From Amylostereum areolatum (lineage: Eukaryota; Basidiomycota; Agaricomycetes; Russulales; Stereaceae), in assembly GCA_012932865.1 (NCBI GenBank), contig SAXG01000022.1, positions 372,001-436,000 on the forward strand: a DNA stretch of 64,000 bases, read 5' to 3'. Below are positions 60,799 to 64,000 of the stretch, in pieces. The number at the start of each line of letters is the position of its first letter. Position 1 is the stretch's first letter. The notes beneath the pieces were generated by a model, which was given only the letters and a program-made list of their open reading frames with translations, was not told the origin of the DNA and searched no databases. A program made the translations under genes and the position numbers.

Positions 60799-62869
60799 CT
60801 ACTCATCATCACCGAGGTAGCCAAGAAGGGCTTTGGCCTGGGGAGAGCGTGGAATCACCGTAGCCTTGAATGGTTTGGGAGCACTGGTCAGAAACACTGT
60901 AAGTATCTTCGCTGGTTAGGGGGAAAGGAAAACGTACGTGAGAATCGCACCGCGAAACTCGGCCTTGGGGGTTTCGGCGATCCCAGTGGCTTTGTTCACG
61001 TATGTTTCGACGTTGTACACCGACAAGATTGTCGAGATGAAAACGAAAATAATAGCATCCGCGAGGTGGGTGCCTGCATACTATGTCAGTACGCATACAG
61101 CGGGTGCACTGGTGTATGCAATACCTGGGCACGCGCTGGAGAAATAATGAGGTAATGCGAGACCTTAGTACGGGAATGAATACTTACCGTCTACCGTATC
61201 CGAACGCAAATTCGTACGGGTCCGGTTGGGTTGGTCTGTCCTTCGCTTCAAAATAGCGATCCGGATTGAATTCCATTGGATCCGGGTAGATTTCTGGGTC
61301 ATGCATAAAGCCCCTTGAGAGACAGATACAATCAGAGACAACGGCATGATGAAGAAAGATTAAACACACCAAAGGTTGGCGACCAGGGTAGTCCCTTTGG
61401 GTATAAAATAGCCCATGTATGAGTCGTCTTCCGTATTACGATGTGGCGCGCCTAAATGCCATCTCCGTGAAGGTCATCATGTTATAACATTGACTAGAAT
61501 ACATACCTAGCGGCGTCCCTGGGGCCCAGCGCACGAGCTCTTTCACTAGAGCGCTGATGTACGGAAGTTGCTCGCGGTCGGCAAGCCGAGGGAGTCGATC
61601 ACCGCCTATGACACGGTCAAGTTCCTCATGCGCCTTGCGCTGGACGTCCGGATATAGAACCATCGCAAGCATGAACGAGGTAAGGGCAGATATAGGCTAG
61701 AAGTAAAACAGGTCAAAGGAAGTGCAACATTACTATCCTTCAAAACGACGCTTACCGAGTCGGTACCGCCTGTGAAGATGCTTGACGCTGCCCATTGGAC
61801 GTTCCAGTGATCCTCCTCAGAAAGCGATCTACCTTCTATATTCTTGCTTACAAAACTAAGAGGGGCGGTTCCCGAAGCCTGAAACTAGCATCAGAAAATG
61901 CGTCCGCCGCCAAATACATAACGCACCATTTGACGTTGGGTAAACGAGTAGGCCTCTTCGGTGAGGGCGACGAGGGCGTGTTTCCATTCGCGAGCAGTCT
62001 GTTTGAAGTGGCCGCCGGGGAGCCAGCTTGGGAGGTATTCCACTGTCGAAGGGTAAGGTTAGTCGACATTTCGGTGAACATGAAGCGACGTACAGAAAGG
62101 TAGAGTATCGACAAGGAACTTTCCGGGCGTCAGGAGATGCTCGAGTTGTTCGGTCACCTCGTCGGCATCCTTTGCGAGGCGGTCGCCATCGCCCTTGACT
62201 TTGTAGCCATGCGTCATCATCAGGATAGATGCGAAAATCGCTCTGCGGATATTACTGAGAACGGAGAGGACGAGCATGATGATAAATATACCCACCTTCG
62301 CACCGGCTTCTGAAAGTCGTCGGGCTGTTCCAGTAAACGTTGCGCACAAGATTGCGCCTCTGCCTCCATGATGTGTGCAAAGTCCTTCACGCGGGCACGG
62401 TTACCCATGATATCATATATCATCCGACGCTGAGACCGGAATCTCTCGCCATATGTCAGCATAACGATGACCTCCTTCCACCCACTCAGAGAGGCCATGG
62501 GAAAGCTTGGCCGGTCCGAATAGATTGCACCACGTTTAGTAAACAGGTCGTTAGCGATGGACGGGGAGTTAATAATGATCGTGGAGGTGCCAAAGACGGT
62601 GACCGAGCAGATGTCGCCTAGCGGTGTATGTACAATCAGGTAAAGTCGCCGTTAGAATAAAAAAAGACCCACCATAGAGTTGCTTCCACTGCGCGAAGAC
62701 CCGGTACACCTCTTTCGTGGGTATATCAAGCAGGTTGCCAATGAGCGGAAGTCCCTTCGGACCAGGCGGAAGGCTTCCATTACGCATCCCGTTCCGCATC
62801 CGAAGGAAACGATAGGAAACGCCCAGAAGGACGAGCACTAGGAAACAAGTAAGCGATAAAGAAGAACAT
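60799..62869 (-). CDS. Cytochrome P450 monooxygenase 2
   Basis: A microsomal haem-thiolate monooxygenase; substrate unknown. The hinge is [20 protein letters not shown], and the start is placed at the ATG at 62869 (MFFFIAYLF), which needs one base removed near 62840-62845 to join the anchor [15 protein letters not shown]. Later exons show [40 protein letters not shown], the I-helix [10 protein letters not shown] and [12 protein letters not shown], the ExxR motif in [20 protein letters not shown], and [19 protein letters not shown]. The haem Cys region spans an intron (FAFGYGRR, then [18 protein letters not shown]). The C-terminus uses an acceptor at CTGACCAG, giving [20 protein letters not shown] and ending at 60799. 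The family resembles CYP620/CYP5150-like agaricomycete P450s, not assigned here. It lies next to the NRPS-like relic and AKR copies. Confidence 0.88.
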
Positions 62870-62917
62870 GGGAGAAATGCTTGCGAGAAGTGCTGTGGCT
62901 CGCAGGTTCAGAGTTGA

Positions 62918-62925
62918 TTTATATA
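62918..62925 (-). promoter_or_regulatory. TATA box of P450 2
   Basis: TATATAAA on the minus strand, about 50 bp before the ATG at 62869. It supports that start over upstream ATGs. Confidence 0.6.
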
Positions 62926-64000
62926 TCGCCTTCACAGACCGCGATACCCGGAACATGGTGCTAGTTCGCACCGCAAGCAGCCACAGAGTTCGTCTTTGAC
63001 AGTGGTGAACTGTCGCGAAAAGCACCAAATCAATTAAGCACTCCCAGAGGCCAAATCATGGGTAGAAGGAGCATGCATTGTAAGTCCGAAGTCACTTCAC
63101 GAGCCGATATTGGAATGAGACATACTCATGGTTGTATGCTTTCCAGAATGTAGATCAAGAATTGCCAACTTGTATGACTGCGGCGACGTGAAACGACTCC
63201 ACCGACGGAGACGACAGCCTGAGTGATAGAGCCAACCCATCGGGAGGCTTAAACGGTTACGGTACCTGCTGGGATGTATAGACTCGCTTCCAGTCCACTC
63301 AGCTTTTCACGCGCAGACCGGCTGCCAGCTGGATACTGAGCAAAGCTCAGGGTCCTAGGCGGTCGGAGGAGCGCACTCGTCGGCCATTGCCTGACCAATA
63401 TAATTCCAACGCCTGTCCGAGTCGTTGGCACAAAATGGGTGTGGCAATAGCTAAGAAGGGCAAACTCACACACCACAAGTTGTTCGTCCCGCTCCTAAGA
63501 AGTCTCATAGCCAGCCGGCCTTATTGAGCAAGAAAGACAAAGCAATCGGGGTTCCACAAGTCCACATACTGTGAAAGTTAGAACCTCTGTAAACGAAACG
63601 CCTTCGCGAAGTTCGCTATCGGTCACGTGCCCGAGACCACCCCAGACCACCCGGACACTAAACGGTTTAGTAAACGACTGTCTTCTGTTTTAAGTCTGGC
63701 TACGAGAGACTACCGGACACCGTCCCCCGCTTCCTTCCTCAAAAAGCGCCCTTCGTTTTTTGATGCGAGCCTCGTCACTTTACATACAGATCGACTGTCA
63801 TCTGTGTAAGGTCTGCTATAAGGAGACTAGCGAACTCCACCCAACTACTCCGACGGTCCAACCTTCGGAGGTTGGGGAGTGACTCCGGCGAACTTCTTAC
63901 TCGCTGAGGTTTACTCACCATGATCCTTCCAGATCGCTTCCAGCTTTCTATAGCACTCGGGTTCCCTGCACCTTCACCTCCGCATCCTACTTGCTCCGCC
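62926..64000. other. Right-edge region, no gene recognised
   Basis: About 1.1 kb beyond P450 2. Short frames only. I see no transposon ends or repeats I can name. Confidence 0.45.

Noticed and set aside
28276..62869. Both P450s as duplicates of each other
   Set aside because: Shared motifs are only those common to all P450s; intron positions and sequence differ.

Overview
The window reads as nuclear DNA of a basidiomycete fungus, most likely a wood-decaying agaricomycete (Polyporales-like). This is inferred from very intron-dense genes with introns of about 50-100 nt, GTGCGT/GTAAGT donors and CTGAC branch sites, two secreted copper-radical (glyoxal-type) oxidases, two microsomal P450s, an NRPS-like reductase relic and several membrane-protein families typical of Agaricomycetes. 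No rRNA, tRNA, CRISPR array or intact transposon was seen.

Layout. 1-1.9 kb: 5' part of an unrecognised proline-rich gene that runs off the left edge (-). 3.1-4.0 kb: the R-SNARE YKT6 (+). 5.8-11.4 kb: an oligopeptide (OPT) transporter with about 25 introns, two microexons and a GC-AG intron (+). 12.3-14.2 kb: a zinc-finger-like nuclear protein (-). 15.5-20.7 kb: two tandem glyoxal-oxidase paralogues (-). 22.6-25.3 kb: two tandem tetraspan membrane proteins (-). 26.6-28.0 kb: a multi-pass membrane protein (+). 28.3-30.2 kb: a P450 (-). 31.9-33.8 kb: a small-subunit catalase (+). 34.5-36.0 kb: an MDR-type NAD(P)H reductase (+). 36.1-37.7 kb: a 7TM-like protein (-). 39.2-41.5 kb: a flavin monooxygenase (+). 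42.1-46.3 kb: a PHD/SET protein of the SET3 type (+). 47.2-50.8 kb: two convergent aldo/keto reductases. 52.4-54.1 kb: a DUF6534-type membrane protein (-). 54.6-56.9 kb: a decayed NRPS-like adenylation/PCP/reductase gene (-). 57.9-59.5 kb: a second DUF6534-type gene (+). 60.4 kb: an aldo/keto reductase relic (+). 60.8-62.9 kb: a second P450 (-).

Themes. The left part holds conserved housekeeping genes in GC-rich DNA full of C/G homopolymers. The right part (47-63 kb) looks like a decayed accessory or secondary-metabolism region. There the order AKR - DUF6534 is mirrored on either side of the NRPS-like relic, suggesting an inverted segmental duplication. Glyoxal oxidase (H2O2 producer) and catalase (H2O2 consumer) lie about 11 kb apart, but nothing in the sequence shows that they are linked.

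Caution on frames. At least seven genes carry one or more single-base disruptions, and every one I could resolve is a +1 insertion relative to the expected frame. This looks more like uncorrected sequencing error than like independent pseudogenes, and it affects any automatic gene model of the window.
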